DNA of 22,313 nucleotides. It comes from Nanobdellota archaeon (GTDB lineage Archaea > Nanobdellota > Nanobdellia > Woesearchaeales > GW2011-AR9). Positions 21,978 through 22,313 of the stretch are shown piece by piece. How positions within the stretch are numbered: position 1 is the stretch's first letter; every line of letters begins with the position of its first letter. Position numbers and translations under genes: made by a program. The DNA lies in assembly GCA_018812355.1 (NCBI GenBank), contig JAHJDQ010000160.1, positions 1 through 22,313 on the forward strand, in the 5' to 3' direction. Under the pieces are notes generated by a model. That model saw only the letters and a list, made by a program, of their open reading frames with translations, had not been told where the DNA came from and made no database searches.

Positions 21978-22313
21978 ATGGTGATATTAAAGATTTATTT
22001 ATTTCGACATGGAGAAAGTTTCTACAATCGAGATAAAGAATTTACCGGCTGGAAAGATTCTAAATTAACTAAAGCAGGAATTAAAAATGCTAAAAAAGTA
22101 GCCCAGAAACTAAAAACTAAAAAATTCCAGATTGCCTATCATACCAGACTAGCAAGATCAAAAAACACTCTTAAAGAAGTTCTTAAATTTCATCCCGAAT
22201 GCAAACAGATCATCAAAGACGACCGTATGATTGAACGTTCTTATGGAAAATTACAAGGGAAGAAACATACCACAATCATTAAAAAATTCGGCCAGAAACA
22301 ATATGAAATTTGG
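21978..22313 (+). CDS. phosphoglycerate-mutase-family histidine phosphatase (5' part)
   Basis: The frame opens at ATG 21978 and runs off the window end with no stop, giving 112 residues so far. LFRHGES (8-14) holds the phospho-accepting His11, and FTGWKDSKLTKAG (22-34) plus ERSYGKLQGK in the last third are the pattern of cofactor-dependent (2,3-bisphosphoglycerate) phosphoglycerate mutase, which swaps phosphate between C3 and C2 of phosphoglycerate in glycolysis. Other family members are general phosphatases, so the name stays at family level. TTTAAATATTT near 21942-21952 predicts an almost leaderless transcript. Confidence 0.8.
   Translation, partial: MVILKIYLFRHGESFYNRDKEFTGWKDSKLTKAGIKNAKKVAQKLKTKKFQIAYHTRLARSKNTLKEVLKFHPECKQIIKDDRMIERSYGKLQGKKHTTIIKKFGQKQYEIW

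Noticed and set aside
1..22313. tRNA, rRNA, CRISPR array or insertion sequence
   Set aside because: Reading through both strands I found no cloverleaf with a T-loop motif, no regularly spaced repeats and no transposase.

Overview
The window is chromosomal DNA from an AT-rich archaeon. The evidence is a full set of archaeal information-processing genes (transcript-cleavage factor TFS, ribosomal protein L21e, RNA polymerase subunit F, a DUF655 protein), a signal peptidase with the archaeal/eukaryotic Ser-His-Asp site, KaiC-family ATPases, class III (type IV pilin-like) signal peptides, and TATA-box promoters about 25 bases upstream of leaderless starts. The gene repertoire (many small orphan proteins, Ig-like pilin fusions, KaiC paralogues) resembles DPANN/Woesearchaeota-type genomes, but that placement is an inference.

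Layout. 1-3947 (minus): five genes, all with pilin-like N-termini, the largest a 506-residue Ig-like protein with a cysteine-rich C-terminus. 4112-4552 (plus): a short, probably abundant pilin with a near-perfect Shine-Dalgarno and a TTG start. 4553-4851: a structured spacer with two copies of a 16-bp repeat. 4852-5823: a self-inhibited (class II) Fic protein. 5878-8550: three KaiC-fold proteins, one apparently intact, one without the catalytic glutamates, one without a P-loop, plus a four-helix membrane protein. 8602-9404: TFS and a partner gene, with a leader RNA that can fold in mutually exclusive ways. 9523-11505: a small accessory island holding a DUF2283/DUF4258-like pair and a nucleotidyltransferase/helical-protein pair. 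11510-14460: signal peptidase, an FmrO/Rmt-like rRNA methyltransferase and adenylosuccinate synthetase. 14461-14739: a run of strong hairpins. 14740-19027: a double-nucleotidyltransferase protein, an orphan soluble protein, a small lipoprotein and a secreted acidic coiled-coil protein. 19230-22313: an SDR oxidoreductase, then L21e, rpoF and DUF655 in the conserved archaeal order, two orphans, and the 5' part of a phosphoglycerate-mutase-family gene that runs off the window.

The most unusual feature is the accessory island. The nucleotidyltransferase/helical-protein pair is bracketed by a 95-bp imperfect direct repeat (83/95 identical by hand alignment, no gaps, copies exactly 1196 bases apart). 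Each copy carries the 3' ends of the same two convergent genes: the helical protein and the signal peptidase. The left copy has no gene bodies attached, yet in the signal-peptidase part most of its differences are silent. The gene pair therefore behaves like a replaceable or excisable cassette docked on the tail of a housekeeping gene. Its first gene has an AbrB-like N-terminus and a perfect 12-bp palindrome between TATA box and start, which suggests self-repression. Other points worth checking are the switch-like tfs leader, the graded loss of catalytic motifs in the KaiC set, and the antibiotic-resistance-type methyltransferase fold in an archaeon.
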